Source of the DNA: Alphaproteobacteria bacterium
Lineage (GTDB): Bacteria > Pseudomonadota > Alphaproteobacteria > ATCC43930 > CGMCC-115725
Assembly: GCA_030042035.1 (NCBI GenBank)
Contig: JASIAN010000192.1
Span: forward strand, 1 to 37,594
Direction of reading: 5' to 3'
Length of the DNA stretch: 37,594 bases
A program made the translations under genes and the position numbers. The notes under the pieces were generated by a model that was given only the letters and a program-made list of their open reading frames with translations, ran no database searches and was not told the origin of the DNA. Shown piece after piece: positions 1 to 11,786 of this stretch (its first letter is position 1; each line of letters starts with the position of its first letter).

Positions 1-109
1 ACTTTGTACCGGGCGATAGAGTTCGATGAGATTGGGGTGTCACTGGCGGCCAAGTCATTTTCGCTTTGCAGAAGCTGCGATTGCGCCCGACCGTGGCTAT
101 GATAATGCT
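1..109. other. Intergenic edge, no gene seen
   Basis: This edge lies downstream of the radical SAM gene, which ends at 110 on the minus strand. It is less GC-rich than the rest of the window. I see no convincing reading frame, hairpin with T-tract or promoter in it. It may hold the 3' region of that transcript or part of a gene continuing outside the window. Confidence 0.4.
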
Positions 110-1534
110 TCAGCCCATATGCGGGCCAGGTCCGCCGCCCGCCGCCTCGAGCACCGCGGCGCGCCATTCGCGCTTTACCGGCAGGATAGGCGGCATGGGC
201 GCGAGATCGGGTTCGGCGGTCGGCGCAGCGATCGACTCGATCTTGTCGGTCTTGGCGGCCTTGCGCATGAAGAGATTGTAGATCGCCCATTGCGCGCGAT
301 GCCGTTTGCCGCTCCACGGGAAGCGTTGCGTCATCGAGGGCGCCGCATAGAAATTCTCATAGGCGCGCGCGTGTCCGAGGCGCAATTGGTCTCCCGACAT
401 CTGCGCCGGCTGATAGACCACGTGTCCCTGGTCGTACATCGTCCAATCGTAGGAGACCATGCGATTGGCCTTCTTCATTTCATACCAGGTCAACGTGCCA
501 GGATAGGGCGTCAGCACCGAATAGGCGCAAGCATCGTAATTGGCGTCGATGTTGAACTCGACCGTTTCGTCGAAGACCGAGAGATCGTCGCCGTCGAAGC
601 CGAACATGAAGAGGCCGAAGACCATGATGCCGTAGGAGTGCAGTTTCTCGACCAGCGCGGCGAAGGTCTCGGGCCGGTTGACGTGCTTGTGCACGCTGGT
701 CAGCGTCGAGCGCGAGATCGACTCGAAGCCGATGCTCATCATCGTGCAGCCGCTTTGCGCGGCGAGTTCCAGCATGGCGTCGTCCTGCGCGAGCTTCGAG
801 GTGACGCCCGCCTGCCATTGAATGCCGCGCCCTTTCAGGGCGCGCATCACGTCCTTCGGCCGGTCCGGAGTCCCGAAGAAGTCGGCATCGTTGATCGAGA
901 CGACGCGCGAGCCGCAGTTCTCCATCTCGCGGATGACTTCGTCGACCGGCCGATAGCGGAATTTGAGGCCGTTCATCAACGGTTCGGCGCAGAAGGTGCA
1001 GCCCTGGTGGCAGCCGCGCGACGTCTGCACAAAGGTGCGGTTGACATAGCGGTGCGGCTTTAACAGGTCGTAGCGCGGCATCGCCAGGCCCACCATCGGG
1101 TGCAGCCGGTCGGCGCGATAGGTGCCGCGCATGGCGCCGTCTTCGAGGTCGTCGAGCAGCCGGTCGATGACCAGCTCCACTTCGCCGATGACGACCGCGT
1201 CGGCGTGCCGCAGCGCCTCCTGCGGCATGAAGCTCGGATGCACGCCGCCCATGACCACGGGGGTGCCCTGCGCGCGGAAGCGGTCGGCGATTTCGTAGCC
1301 GCGGTTGACGTAGGCGGTCATCGCGGAGATCCCGACGAGATCGGCCTTCAGGTCGAAATCGATCGGCTCGATGTTCTCGTCGGTCAGCACGACCTCGTAG
1401 CGGTCGCGCGGGATGCATGCGGCGACCGCCAAGAGGCCGGCAAGCGGCGAATAGAGCGCGCGGTTCAGGTAAACCGGGCGGGTCGTCAGCGAGTCTGTCT
1501 TGGGATTGATGAGGTGAATGATCCGCGAGCGCAC
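110..1534 (-). CDS. B12-binding-domain radical SAM protein
   Basis: The 474-residue product has an N-terminal cobalamin-binding-type Rossmann region (about residues 5-135, with GISAMTAYVNRG and VVMGGVHPSFMP) followed by a radical SAM core. The [4Fe-4S] cysteines sit in RGCHQGCTFC at about 175, 179 and 182, with the usual CxxxCxxC spacing. A strand with GVTSKLAQDD and SIGFES fits the rest of the SAM barrel. Such proteins usually methylate or rearrange unactivated carbons; the substrate is unknown. I chose the GTG at 1534 because a GGGGGG Shine-Dalgarno lies just upstream. A TTG at 1567 would add 11 residues with no better ribosome site. It lies 69 bp downstream of the M32 peptidase on the same strand. 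It is not one of the hopanoid or bacteriochlorophyll enzymes that I can recognise with confidence. Confidence 0.85.
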   Translation of the reverse strand: MRSRIIHLINPKTDSLTTRPVYLNRALYSPLAGLLAVAACIPRDRYEVVLTDENIEPIDFDLKADLVGISAMTAYVNRGYEIADRFRAQGTPVVMGGVHPSFMPQEALRHADAVVIGEVELVIDRLLDDLEDGAMRGTYRADRLHPMVGLAMPRYDLLKPHRYVNRTFVQTSRGCHQGCTFCAEPLMNGLKFRYRPVDEVIREMENCGSRVVSINDADFFGTPDRPKDVMRALKGRGIQWQAGVTSKLAQDDAMLELAAQSGCTMMSIGFESISRSTLTSVHKHVNRPETFAALVEKLHSYGIMVFGLFMFGFDGDDLSVFDETVEFNIDANYDACAYSVLTPYPGTLTWYEMKKANRMVSYDWTMYDQGHVVYQPAQMSGDQLRLGHARAYENFYAAPSMTQRFPWSGKRHRAQWAIYNLFMRKAAKTDKIESIAAPTAEPDLAPMPPILPVKREWRAAVLEAAGGGPGPHMG

Positions 1535-1603
1535 CAGCGTCCCCCCGTGCAGTGCCGCCGCCGGCAAACTGCAGGCGGGCAGCGATCGTTCCCGCGCTTG
1601 AGC

Positions 1604-3097
1604 TTAAGCGAGATACCGTTGGCGCAAATGGCGTTCGAAGGCGGCGACCGCAAGTGGGGTGCCGGTTGCCGCTTCGATCAATTCGCCGGTCGCGAACAAT
1701 GAGCCTTTCTCGTGGATATGGCGTTTGAGCCAGCCGAGCAGCGCCGCGAACTGGCCGCCGCCGATCGCGTCGTCGAGCCCTGGCAGCGCGGCGCGCGCGG
1801 CGGCGAAAAGTTGCGCCGCGATGACGGCGCCAAGCGTATAGGTCGGGAAATAGCCCCAGTAGCCGTCGTACCAGTGGATGTCCTGCAGCACGCCGTCGCG
1901 ATCGGACGGCGGCGTGACGCCGATCGCCGCTTTGAGGCCGTCGTTGAACGCGGCCGGCAGATCGCGCGGCAGAAGGTCGCCGGCCACCATCGCCCGCTCC
2001 AGCCGGTAGCGCAGGATCACATGGGCCGGATAGGTCACTTCGTCGGCATCGACGCGGATCGGCCCGGGCCGCACGCGAATCTGCCTGCGATAGAGCGCCT
2101 CCGGCTGCCATGCCGTCGCCTCGCCGCCGAAGATTTCGCTGAGGAGCGGCGCGGCGAAGCCGGCAAAGGCGCGGCTGCGGCACATCTGCATTTCGACCAA
2201 CAACGATTGGCTCTCGTGCACCGCCATGCCGCGCGCTGCACCAACCGGCTGGCGTCGCCATGTCGCCGGCAGACCGCGCTTGTAGAGGCCGTGGCCGCAT
2301 TCATGCAATGCGGCCATCAATGCCTTTGCCGGGTCGGCCGCGTCATAGCGGGTGGTCAGACGTACATCGTCCGGCGTGCCGCCGGTGAACGGGTGGGCGC
2401 TTTCGTCGAGCCGACCGTGCGCGAAATCGAAGCCGACCCGCTCGACGAGCATCCGCGCCGCGCGGCGCTGCGCCGCAGGCGGGAACGGTCCGTGCGGTTC
2501 GGGCGGCGCCGGACGCGCTGCCTGACGCTCCAGCGCCGCGGCGAGGAGCGCCGGCAGAAACGCTTCGATGTCTGCGAACAGGCGGTCGATCTCAGCGACA
2601 CGGCCGCCCGGTTCGTACTGGTCGAGCAGCGCCTCGTAGGGGCCGGTGCCGAGCGCCGCGGCCTTGGCGGCGGCGGCCTCGCGGGTCAGCTCCAGCACGC
2701 GTTCAAGGCCGGGCAGCGCCGCGGCGAAATCGTCGGCCGGCCGCGCGGCGCGCCAGGCGCCCTCCGATTGCGAACGCGCCTCCGACAGCGCCGCGACGAG
2801 ATCGGCCGGCACCGCCGCGGCATGACGCCAGCGCCGCCGCATCTCGCGCAGGTTGGCGCGCTGCCATTGATCGAGCCGATTGCCGGCGTCTTCTTCGGCC
2901 GCGGCCAGGAGGTCGGCCATGTCGGGCCGGGTCAGCTCCTCGTGCGCAACGACCCGCAGCGTCGCCAGCTGCCCGGCGCGTGAGGCGGCGCCGCCCCGCG
3001 GCATCATCGCCGCGGCATCCCAGTGCAAAAACTGGATCGCCTCCTCGATCGCGCCCTGCCGGGCAAAGCGCGATTCAAGTTCGTCGTACGGGTTCAT
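1604..3097 (-). CDS. M32 carboxypeptidase (thermostable carboxypeptidase 1 / Taq family)
   Basis: This is a cytosolic zinc metallocarboxypeptidase of 497 residues, the usual length for family M32. The zinc site HECGH is at residues 265-269. The family's downstream HESQS motif (third ligand Glu) follows about 35 residues later. The IRVDADEVTY segment and the closing DGYWGYFPTYTLG are also M32 hallmarks. It removes C-terminal residues from peptides with broad specificity, excluding proline. The ATG at 3097 starts MNPYDELESR and lies 23 bp inside the 3' end of surf1. It is therefore likely co-transcribed at the tail of the cytochrome oxidase operon, although a functional link to respiration is not implied. 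The protein appears complete. Confidence 0.93.
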   Translation of the reverse strand: MNPYDELESRFARQGAIEEAIQFLHWDAAAMMPRGGAASRAGQLATLRVVAHEELTRPDMADLLAAAEEDAGNRLDQWQRANLREMRRRWRHAAAVPADLVAALSEARSQSEGAWRAARPADDFAAALPGLERVLELTREAAAAKAAALGTGPYEALLDQYEPGGRVAEIDRLFADIEAFLPALLAAALERQAARPAPPEPHGPFPPAAQRRAARMLVERVGFDFAHGRLDESAHPFTGGTPDDVRLTTRYDAADPAKALMAALHECGHGLYKRGLPATWRRQPVGAARGMAVHESQSLLVEMQMCRSRAFAGFAAPLLSEIFGGEATAWQPEALYRRQIRVRPGPIRVDADEVTYPAHVILRYRLERAMVAGDLLPRDLPAAFNDGLKAAIGVTPPSDRDGVLQDIHWYDGYWGYFPTYTLGAVIAAQLFAAARAALPGLDDAIGGGQFAALLGWLKRHIHEKGSLFATGELIEAATGTPLAVAAFERHLRQRYLA

Positions 3098-3818
3098 CGT
3101 GCGGCTCCGCGCGCGGCAATCGCTGCGATTTGAAATAGATGTAAAGCCCGATCGCAGCGAGCGAAAACCAGGTGATGACGTATTGCAGATGATGGTTCGG
3201 CAGCGCCGGCAGCGCGGTGCCGCCCTGCGGCCAGCCGCCCGGGTTGGGCGTGCGATCGGCGTCGATATAAAACGGCGCGACATCGGCGAGGCGGTCGGCC
3301 CTCGCCATCGCCGCAAGATCGATGCGATACCACGCGCCCTGCACCGGCCGATTGTCCGGCACGAACATGCCCGGCGACGTGGGCAGCACAATGCGGCCGG
3401 TCACGTACGCAATTCCGGCGGGTTCGCCGGCCATGCGCGTGCTGCGATTTCTCAACGCGGTCGGCACAAAGCCACGATTGACAAAGACAATCCGCCCGTC
3501 CGCTTCGCGCAGCGGCGTCAGCACATCGAACCCGGCGGCGCCGTCCGGGGCGATCGCGTGCACAAGGATTTCCTTGTCGTTGAGGAAGGTGCCGCGGAGG
3601 GCGGTACGGCGCAGCACGAGGCGCTGCGCGTCGGCAAGCGATCGCGGCGGCGCCACCGGCGGCGCCTTCAGCGTCGCGGCGCGCTGCGCGATCAGGCCTT
3701 CCTTCCAGTGCAGCCGCTGAATCTGCCAGATGCCAAGCCCGAGGCACAACAGCACGACCGGCAGCGTGATGAGCGTTGGCACCACCGCCAGCCGATAGCC
3801 GCCGATGTCGAGGCTCAT
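3075..3818 (-). CDS. surf1: SURF1 family cytochrome oxidase assembly protein
   Basis: This 247-residue inner-membrane assembly factor helps insert heme a into subunit I of aa3-type cytochrome c oxidase. It has the family architecture: one N-terminal membrane helix (about residues 12-32, ending LGLGIWQIQRL), a periplasmic domain with the conserved FVNRGFVP and PNPGGWPQGG motifs, and a second helix near the C-terminus (YVITWFSLAAIGLYIYF). It is the seventh gene of the coxB-coxA-ctaB-coxF-coxC-DUF983-surf1 run. Its ATG overlaps the stop of the DUF983 gene by 4 bp (ATGA), and its 3' end overlaps the M32 peptidase gene. Nothing appears truncated. Confidence 0.95.
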   Translation of the reverse strand: MSLDIGGYRLAVVPTLITLPVVLLCLGLGIWQIQRLHWKEGLIAQRAATLKAPPVAPPRSLADAQRLVLRRTALRGTFLNDKEILVHAIAPDGAAGFDVLTPLREADGRIVFVNRGFVPTALRNRSTRMAGEPAGIAYVTGRIVLPTSPGMFVPDNRPVQGAWYRIDLAAMARADRLADVAPFYIDADRTPNPGGWPQGGTALPALPNHHLQYVITWFSLAAIGLYIYFKSQRLPRAEPHDEPVRRT

Positions 3819-4195
3819 GCGGCGGGCGGGGCGTGCAGCAGGTAATGCCGGTAATGCAGCGCAACGAGGCCGGCCTTCAGCGGCCGTAGCATCACGATCG
3901 CGCCGCCGATGATCAGCGGCGTCCACAATACGATGTGCACCCAGAGCGGTGGCGAGAACGTCAATTCGACCCAGGCCGCCAGCGCGACGACGATCAGCCC
4001 CAAAAACAGGATGACAAAGACGGCCGGCCCGTCGGCAGCGTCCTGCCCCGCAAAATTGAGGCCGCAGACCGGGCAGGCCGGCTGCACTGTCAGCAGCCCG
4101 GAAAACAGCGGCCCCTCGCCGCAGCGCGGACAACGGCAGAGCAGTGCCGCCCAGGCCAGCGACACCGGCGGATAGCGGTGCGGCTCGGCGATCAT
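3815..4195 (-). CDS. DUF983 membrane protein with two CxxC zinc ribbons
   Basis: This is a 126-residue DUF983 protein. Two Cys pairs form a ribbon-like metal site near the N-terminus (CRCPRCGEG at about 20-28 and CPVCGLNF at 41-48). Two membrane segments follow (about 58-78 and 85-103). DUF983 genes typically lie between coxC and surf1 in alphaproteobacterial oxidase operons, as here, so a role in oxidase biogenesis is a reasonable inference. The biochemical activity is not established. The ATG at 4195 is 13 bp past the coxC stop, and the 3' end overlaps surf1 by 4 bp. Confidence 0.92.
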   Translation of the reverse strand: MIAEPHRYPPVSLAWAALLCRCPRCGEGPLFSGLLTVQPACPVCGLNFAGQDAADGPAVFVILFLGLIVVALAAWVELTFSPPLWVHIVLWTPLIIGGAIVMLRPLKAGLVALHYRHYLLHAPPAA

Positions 4196-4208
4196 CGATC
4201 GCGCCGGC

Positions 4209-5057
4209 TCAGCCGGCGTAAGTCGCGTGACCGCTCCCCCACCAATAGACGCAGACGAACAGGAACAGCCATACCACATCGACGAAGTGCCAATACCACG
4301 CCGCCGCCTCCAGACCGAAATGATGGTCGGGCTTGAAATGCCCCTGCGTCGCGCGCCACAGGCACACCGCAAGGAATGTCGTGCCGATGATGACGTGGAA
4401 CCCGTGAAACCCGGTCGCCATGAAGAAGGTCGAGGGATAGATGCCGCCGGTGAAATGGAATGTCGCATGGGCGTATTCAAACGCCTGCAGCGAGGTGAAG
4501 GTCATGCCGAGCAGCACCGTCACGATGAGGCCCTGCACGAGGCCCTTCTGGTTGCCTTCGAGCAGCGAGTGATGAGCCCAGGTCACCGTTGTGCCGGACA
4601 ACAGCAACACCAGCGTATTGAGAAACGCGATATCAAACGGGTTAAACGGGTGGATGCCCGTGGGCGGCCAGACGCCGCCGACCGGAAACAGCGACGACGA
4701 GAAGAACGCCCAGAAGAACGCCGAGAAAAACATTACCTCGGAGGCGATGAACAGCGCCATGCCGTAGCGCAGCCCGAGTTGCACGACCGGCGTATGGAAA
4801 CCCTGGAAGGTTGCCTCGCGGATCACGTCGCGCCACCACACAAACATCGTGCCGAGCACGAGCAGCGCGCCGATGATCAGCACCCACCAGATATGGCCGT
4901 CATGCATGTAAAGCAGGCCGCCAGTCGCCAGCGTACCGCCCGAGATCGCGCCGATGATCGGCCATGGGCTGGGATCGACGAGATGATACGGGTGTTTCGG
5001 CGCGGCGTGGCCAACGCCGTGCGTGTCAGCATGGGCATCCATATGAATATCGGTCAT
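4209..5057 (-). CDS. coxC: Cytochrome c oxidase subunit III
   Basis: Subunit III (ctaE/coxC) of an aa3-type heme-copper oxidase, 282 residues with seven predicted membrane helices, the standard length. Characteristic segments include [11 protein letters not shown] near the N-terminus, [17 protein letters not shown] with the conserved glutamate, and [13 protein letters not shown] and [14 protein letters not shown] near the C-terminus. It stabilises the catalytic core and proton uptake. The gene lies between the tiny coxF gene and DUF983. In most alphaproteobacterial operons ctaG (cox11) would precede it, but only 30 bp separates coxF and coxC here. Confidence 0.97.
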   Translation of the reverse strand: MTDIHMDAHADTHGVGHAAPKHPYHLVDPSPWPIIGAISGGTLATGGLLYMHDGHIWWVLIIGALLVLGTMFVWWRDVIREATFQGFHTPVVQLGLRYGMALFIASEVMFFSAFFWAFFSSSLFPVGGVWPPTGIHPFNPFDIAFLNTLVLLLSGTTVTWAHHSLLEGNQKGLVQGLIVTVLLGMTFTSLQAFEYAHATFHFTGGIYPSTFFMATGFHGFHVIIGTTFLAVCLWRATQGHFKPDHHFGLEAAAWYWHFVDVVWLFLFVCVYWWGSGHATYAG

Positions 5058-5087
5058 CGCTATCCGCCAACAGCTCCGGTTATCCGC

Positions 5088-5201
5088 TCAGCCCCCGCCG
5101 ACGCGCACGAGGGCGATGACGTAGAACAGCGCGACGAGCGCCAGCAGCACCGCCAACAGCGCGCGGTTGCGCGCCCGCATGCGGCGTTCGCGTTCGTCCA
5201 T
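5088..5201 (-). CDS. coxF: Small CoxF-like single-helix membrane protein
   Basis: Translating the 160-bp space between ctaB and coxC on the minus strand gives a 37-residue protein beginning MDERERRMRARNRALL. It has an Arg-rich cytoplasmic N-terminus, one hydrophobic helix (about 15-32) and a short GGG tail. Tiny proteins of this layout occupy this place in alphaproteobacterial oxidase operons and are often called CoxF. They are thought to assist oxidase assembly, but the role is poorly defined. A GAGCGAG ribosome site precedes the ATG. An in-frame TTG at 5222 overlaps the ctaB stop (TTGA) and would give 44 residues. The gene is short enough to be missed by gene finders. Confidence 0.75.
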   Translation of the reverse strand: MDERERRMRARNRALLAVLLALVALFYVIALVRVGGG

Positions 5202-5218
5202 GGCTCGCTCGACGGTGC

Positions 5219-6124
5219 TCAAGAGGCAACAACCTCGAGATGGTCGACCAGCAGCAGGGTGAAAATCAAGGACAGATAGAGCAGCGAAAACGCGAACATA
5301 TGGCGGGCGCTGCGGTCGCCGTCGTCACGCCAGACGCGGATCGCAGCAGCGGTGAACAGCCCGTTCAGGACGCCGGCGCAGGCCCCGTAGAGCGGGCCGG
5401 CAAGGCCGAGAGCCCAGGGCGCCAGCGTCGCCGGCCACAGCACCAGCGTGTAGATGAGCATCTGGCGCTTGGTTTCGCGCGGCCCGGCGACGACCGGCAG
5501 CATCGGGATGCCGGCGGCCTCGTATTCGCCGGCGCGGTACAACGACAGCGCCCAGAAATGCGGTGGCGTCCAGAAGAAGATGATCGCGAACAACGCGACG
5601 GCGCCCCAGCCGACATCGCCTGTCACGGCCGCCCAGCCGATGATCGGCGGCAGCGCACCGGCCGCACCGCCGATGACGATGTTCTGCGGTGTCCGCCGCT
5701 TCAGCCACATCGTATATACGAAGACGTAGAACGCGATCGTCAGCGCCAACAGTTCGGCAGCAACCAGGTTGACCGCCACTCCCATCACCGCAACCGCCCC
5801 CACCGCCAGCACGACGCCAAAGCCGAGCGCCTCGCCCGGCAGCATGCGGCCGGCCGGCAACGGGCGCATCGCAGTGCGCCGCATAACGCGATCGATGTCG
5901 CGGTCGTACCACATGTTGATCGCGCCCGACGCGCCGGCGCCGACCGCGATGCACAGGATCGCGACGGCCGCGAGCACCGGATTGAGGTGTCCGGGCGCGA
6001 CGACAAGGCCGACGACGCCGGTGAACACGACCAGCGACATGACGCGCGGCTTCAGGATCTGCACGTAGTCGCCGACTGCCGTACCGGCATAAGAGTGGAG
6101 CGTTGTCGAGGGCAATTCGCTCAC
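5219..6124 (-). CDS. ctaB: Protoheme IX farnesyltransferase (heme O synthase)
   Basis: This UbiA-superfamily membrane prenyltransferase (301 residues) converts heme b to heme O by adding a farnesyl group, the first step towards heme a for the oxidase encoded beside it. The first prenyl-diphosphate/Mg site is seen as [15 protein letters not shown], with the following RPLPAG loop typical of Cta[15 protein letters not shown] near the N-terminus and [13 protein letters not shown] in the middle are family signatures. About eight or nine membrane helices can be counted. It lies 33 bp downstream of coxA. Heme A synthase (ctaA) is not in the window and must be elsewhere if the enzyme is of aa3 type. 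Confidence 0.97.
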   Translation of the reverse strand: MSELPSTTLHSYAGTAVGDYVQILKPRVMSLVVFTGVVGLVVAPGHLNPVLAAVAILCIAVGAGASGAINMWYDRDIDRVMRRTAMRPLPAGRMLPGEALGFGVVLAVGAVAVMGVAVNLVAAELLALTIAFYVFVYTMWLKRRTPQNIVIGGAAGALPPIIGWAAVTGDVGWGAVALFAIIFFWTPPHFWALSLYRAGEYEAAGIPMLPVVAGPRETKRQMLIYTLVLWPATLAPWALGLAGPLYGACAGVLNGLFTAAAIRVWRDDGDRSARHMFAFSLLYLSLIFTLLLVDHLEVVAS

Positions 6125-6157
6125 GTCACACGCGATCCTGGCACCGTCGCTCCGTGC

Positions 6158-7819
<1,662 letters not shown>

Positions 7820-8740
7820 TCAATTGCCGGCCAGCATCGTGCGGGCCGCAGCCGCAGCGCCGCTGCGCGCTGCGGCAATGAGCAGCGCCCCCGGCTGCGG
7901 ATTGTCGTTGCCGGGCGCGTTGGCGGCGTATTGCTTTTTCGCCATCACCAGCCATTTTTGGAAAGCGGGCTTCGACAGCGCGACGGCCTCGATCGTCATC
8001 TTCGAGTGATTGATGCCGCAGATCTGATTACACTCGCCGTAATAGGTACCCGGGCGCAGGACATTGAACCAGGCGTGGTTCTCCCGCCCGATGACTGCGT
8101 ATTCCTGCACGCCGAATGCCGGGATGAAAAAGCTGTGGATCACATCGGTGCTGGTCACCAGCACGCGGATGTTTGTATCCGCCGGCACGACCAGCGGGTT
8201 GTCGACGGTGAGCAGCCGCGGCTGGCCGGGTTTCAGGTCCTTATCGGCAACGCTGTTGCTGTCGAACGAGATTTTTTCCTTCGGATAATCGTAAGACCAA
8301 TACCATTGGTGGCCGGTGACCTTGATCGTCATCACCTCCTTCGGCGCCCGCCCCATGTAATACAGCAACTTGAATGACGGGACCGCGATCGCCACGAGGA
8401 TCAGCACCGGCACGATGGTCCAGATGATCTCGACGACCGGGTTGTGCGACGTCTTGGTCGGCACCGGGTGGCGGCTGTGATGAAAGCGGATCATCACGTA
8501 GAGCAGCAACCCCAACACAAAAATGGTGATCAGGATGATGATCACCTGCACTTCGTTATGAAATGCCTGAAGATGCCGATCGACCGACGTCGCCGGCGGC
8601 TGCATGCCCAGTTCCCAATCGTGCGCCTGCTCGGCCGATGCGGGCGATGCCAGCGCCAGCAGGCCGCCGAGCCCCGGCAGCAGCGAACCCCACCCGCGCA
8701 GTGCCGCCCTCGGCGTCGTCGATCCCGTCAAACCAGCCAT
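7820..8740 (-). CDS. coxB: Cytochrome c oxidase subunit II
   Basis: Subunit II (306 residues) accepts electrons from cytochrome c at a binuclear CuA centre facing the periplasm. The N-terminus looks like a signal peptide ending ASPASA (about residues 31-36). Two membrane helices follow (about 64-84 and 104-122), then the cupredoxin domain. CuA ligands are visible as His202, Cys237, Cys241, His245 and Met248 in YYGECNQICGINHSKM. The residue between the two cysteines that is Glu in bovine subunit II is Gln here; this occurs in other bacteria. The aromatic patch GHQWYWSYDYP is present. ATG 8740 has AAGGGA upstream. This is the first gene of the operon. An Ala-rich tail of about 25 residues follows the domain. 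Confidence 0.97.
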   Translation of the reverse strand: MAGLTGSTTPRAALRGWGSLLPGLGGLLALASPASAEQAHDWELGMQPPATSVDRHLQAFHNEVQVIIILITIFVLGLLLYVMIRFHHSRHPVPTKTSHNPVVEIIWTIVPVLILVAIAVPSFKLLYYMGRAPKEVMTIKVTGHQWYWSYDYPKEKISFDSNSVADKDLKPGQPRLLTVDNPLVVPADTNIRVLVTSTDVIHSFFIPAFGVQEYAVIGRENHAWFNVLRPGTYYGECNQICGINHSKMTIEAVALSKPAFQKWLVMAKKQYAANAPGNDNPQPGALLIAAARSGAAAAARTMLAGN

Positions 8741-8862
8741 GTCCTCGTCATTCCCTTGGGCAGGCGGCGGCCATCCGCCAGCGCCGCATGAACTTTCCCG
8801 AGACGACCGCAGCCGCGTGTACCGCGCGCCTCGGTTGAGGGCGCCGCGGCAGACCGTGGCGG

Positions 8863-8892
8863 ACCCTACACCAAAGCTCGGCGCGGCGACAA
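8863..8892 (-). promoter_or_regulatory. Possible promoter of the cytochrome oxidase operon
   Basis: In the 282-bp gap between divergent coxB and tldD, the minus strand reads TTGTCG (8892-8887), an 18-bp spacer, and TAGGGT (8868-8863). This is a moderate fit to a housekeeping -35/-10 pair and would leave a leader of roughly 115 nt before coxB. It is assigned by eye only. The plus-strand half has a CATATAG sequence near 8983 that could serve tldD, but I see no convincing -35 for it. Nothing else is apparent in this gap. Confidence 0.35.
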
Positions 8893-9022
8893 CTCGGGGG
8901 CGTCCTTCGGCCGCGCCCGCGCTTTGCGGCAAGCCGTCGCAGAGCGCCGCAGGCCCCGCCTTTCGGCAGCGGGTCGGCGCAACCATATAGCCCTTGAGGA
9001 TCGCCCGAATGCGGAGCCGCCG

Positions 9023-10440
<1,418 letters not shown>

Positions 10441-10462
<22 letters not shown>

Positions 10463-10486
10463 GCCTTGCAAATTTCGGCAGTGCCG
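10441..10486 (+). other. Inverted repeat straddling the tldD stop
   Basis: CGGCACTGCCG (10441-10451), in the last tldD codons, is an exact inverted copy of CGGCAGTGCCG (10476-10486) past the stop. It could form an 11-bp stem with a 24-nt loop. No T-tract follows, so it is not a classical Rho-independent terminator. It might stabilise the mRNA 3' end or be a small dyad repeat. The remaining 90 bp before xth show nothing else. Confidence 0.35.
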
Positions 10487-10578
10487 ACCGCGCCGGCTCC
10501 GAGTTCATGACCTTTGCCGATGGGGTGGCCACGGCATAGGATGCGCTGCTTCCTCTTTATCAGTGGCCGGCGGGAGCC

Positions 10579-11364
10579 GTGAAGATCGCGAGCTGGAACG
10601 TCAATTCGGTCAAGGTGCGGCTGCCGCATCTGTTGGATTTTCTGAAGAATGCGCAGCCCGATGTCGTGTGCCTGCAGGAGACCAAATGCCTCGACGACGA
10701 GTTTCCGCGGCTCGAACTGCAGGCCGTCGGCTACCGCACCGAGGCGTTGGGGCAGCGGGCCTATAACGGCGTCGCGCTGCTGTCGCGCGAACCGGCGCGG
10801 GAAGTCGCGCGCGGCCTGCCGAACTCCGGCGATGACGACCAGGCGCGCTATATTGCGGCGACGTTCGGCGACGGCAATGGCGGCGAGGTGCGCGTCGCCT
10901 CGCTCTATGTGCCGAACGGCAATCCTGCGGGCACCGACAAATTCGCCTATAAGCTCCAATGGCTGGCGCGCCTGGCGGCGCATACCGAGGATCTGCTCGC
11001 CCGCGAGATGCCGTTTGTGCTGGCCGGCGACTACAATGTCTGCCCGACCGATGAGGACGTCTACGACCCGGTCGCCTGGCGCGACGACGCGCTTTGTCGT
11101 ATCGAAGCGCGCTCCCGCTTCCGCGCGCTCGTCCATCTCGGCCTCACCGACGCCTATCGTGTGTTCCACCGCGAGCCGCACCGCTACACGTTCTGGGACT
11201 ACCAGGCCGGGCGGTGGAACCGCGACGAAGGGCTCAGAATCGACCATCTGTTGCTGTCGCCACAGGCCGCCGACCGCGTTGCCGCCTGCGATATTGACAA
11301 GGCGCCGCGCGCGAAGGAACGCGCCTCCGATCACACGCCGATCTGGTGCGAGCTGGCAGTATAA
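10579..11364 (+). CDS. xth: Exodeoxyribonuclease III (AP endonuclease)
   Basis: A 261-residue member of the ExoIII/APE1 family that cleaves DNA at abasic sites and removes 3' blocking groups in base excision repair. Active-site motifs are in order: MKIASWNVNSVKVRLPHLL (Asn7), VVCLQETKC (metal-binding Glu at about 34), VLAGDYNVCPTDEDVYDP (Asp/Asn), LRIDHLLLS, and a C-terminal SDHTPIWCEL with the catalytic His. The start is GTG at 10579 with a CGGGAG ribosome site. It lies 116 bp after tldD and ends 9 bp from the convergent PilZ gene. Confidence 0.97.
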   Translation: MKIASWNVNSVKVRLPHLLDFLKNAQPDVVCLQETKCLDDEFPRLELQAVGYRTEALGQRAYNGVALLSREPAREVARGLPNSGDDDQARYIAATFGDGNGGEVRVASLYVPNGNPAGTDKFAYKLQWLARLAAHTEDLLAREMPFVLAGDYNVCPTDEDVYDPVAWRDDALCRIEARSRFRALVHLGLTDAYRVFHREPHRYTFWDYQAGRWNRDEGLRIDHLLLSPQAADRVAACDIDKAPRAKERASDHTPIWCELAV

Positions 11365-11373
11365 CGCTGGCGA

Positions 11374-11697
11374 CTATTGCAGCAAAGCGGCCGCCTCGGC
11401 GGCAAAATCGATCCGTTCGGTGCGGATATCCTCGAAGCAGATAGCCGAATTGCCGGCCGCGAAGTCGGCTCGCACAACGGTCGCGGTAAACGGCATGGCC
11501 TCGCACGAGCCGGGGATACCGATCTCGCCGCGCACGCGGGCGCCGACCGCATCGCACAAACCGTAAATGAGAGCGCCACGCATCGACCAGTTCACTGCGC
11601 GGAACCGCTCGCTGCCGATGACGACTTCCAGCACCGGCAGCGCATAGCGGCGCTCACATCGACGTTCGGCGGCAGCGCCGTGTTTCGTTACTCGCAT
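11374..11697 (-). CDS. PilZ domain protein
   Basis: A 107-residue single-domain protein with PilZ-type c-di-GMP motifs. RCERRYALP at about 13-21 gives the RxxxR switch, and NWSMRGALIYGL at about 36-47 is a variant of the (D/N)xSxxG motif. The position normally Asp or Asn is Asn. Such proteins act as c-di-GMP receptors for motility, adhesion or polysaccharide output. No motility or cellulose gene is adjacent, so the target is unknown. The 89-bp region upstream (11698-11786) is unusually AT-rich for this window, has CATAAA as a possible -10, and probably holds its promoter. Confidence 0.8.
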   Translation of the reverse strand: MRVTKHGAAAERRCERRYALPVLEVVIGSERFRAVNWSMRGALIYGLCDAVGARVRGEIGIPGSCEAMPFTATVVRADFAAGNSAICFEDIRTERIDFAAEAAALLQ

Positions 11698-11786
11698 GCC
11701 GCAAGTATTCGAGGTATTTCCCGAATTTTCCAGCGGATTTATGCTTAATCACATCTTGTTGATGACGGCGCGGGCCGGCGAGCAAT

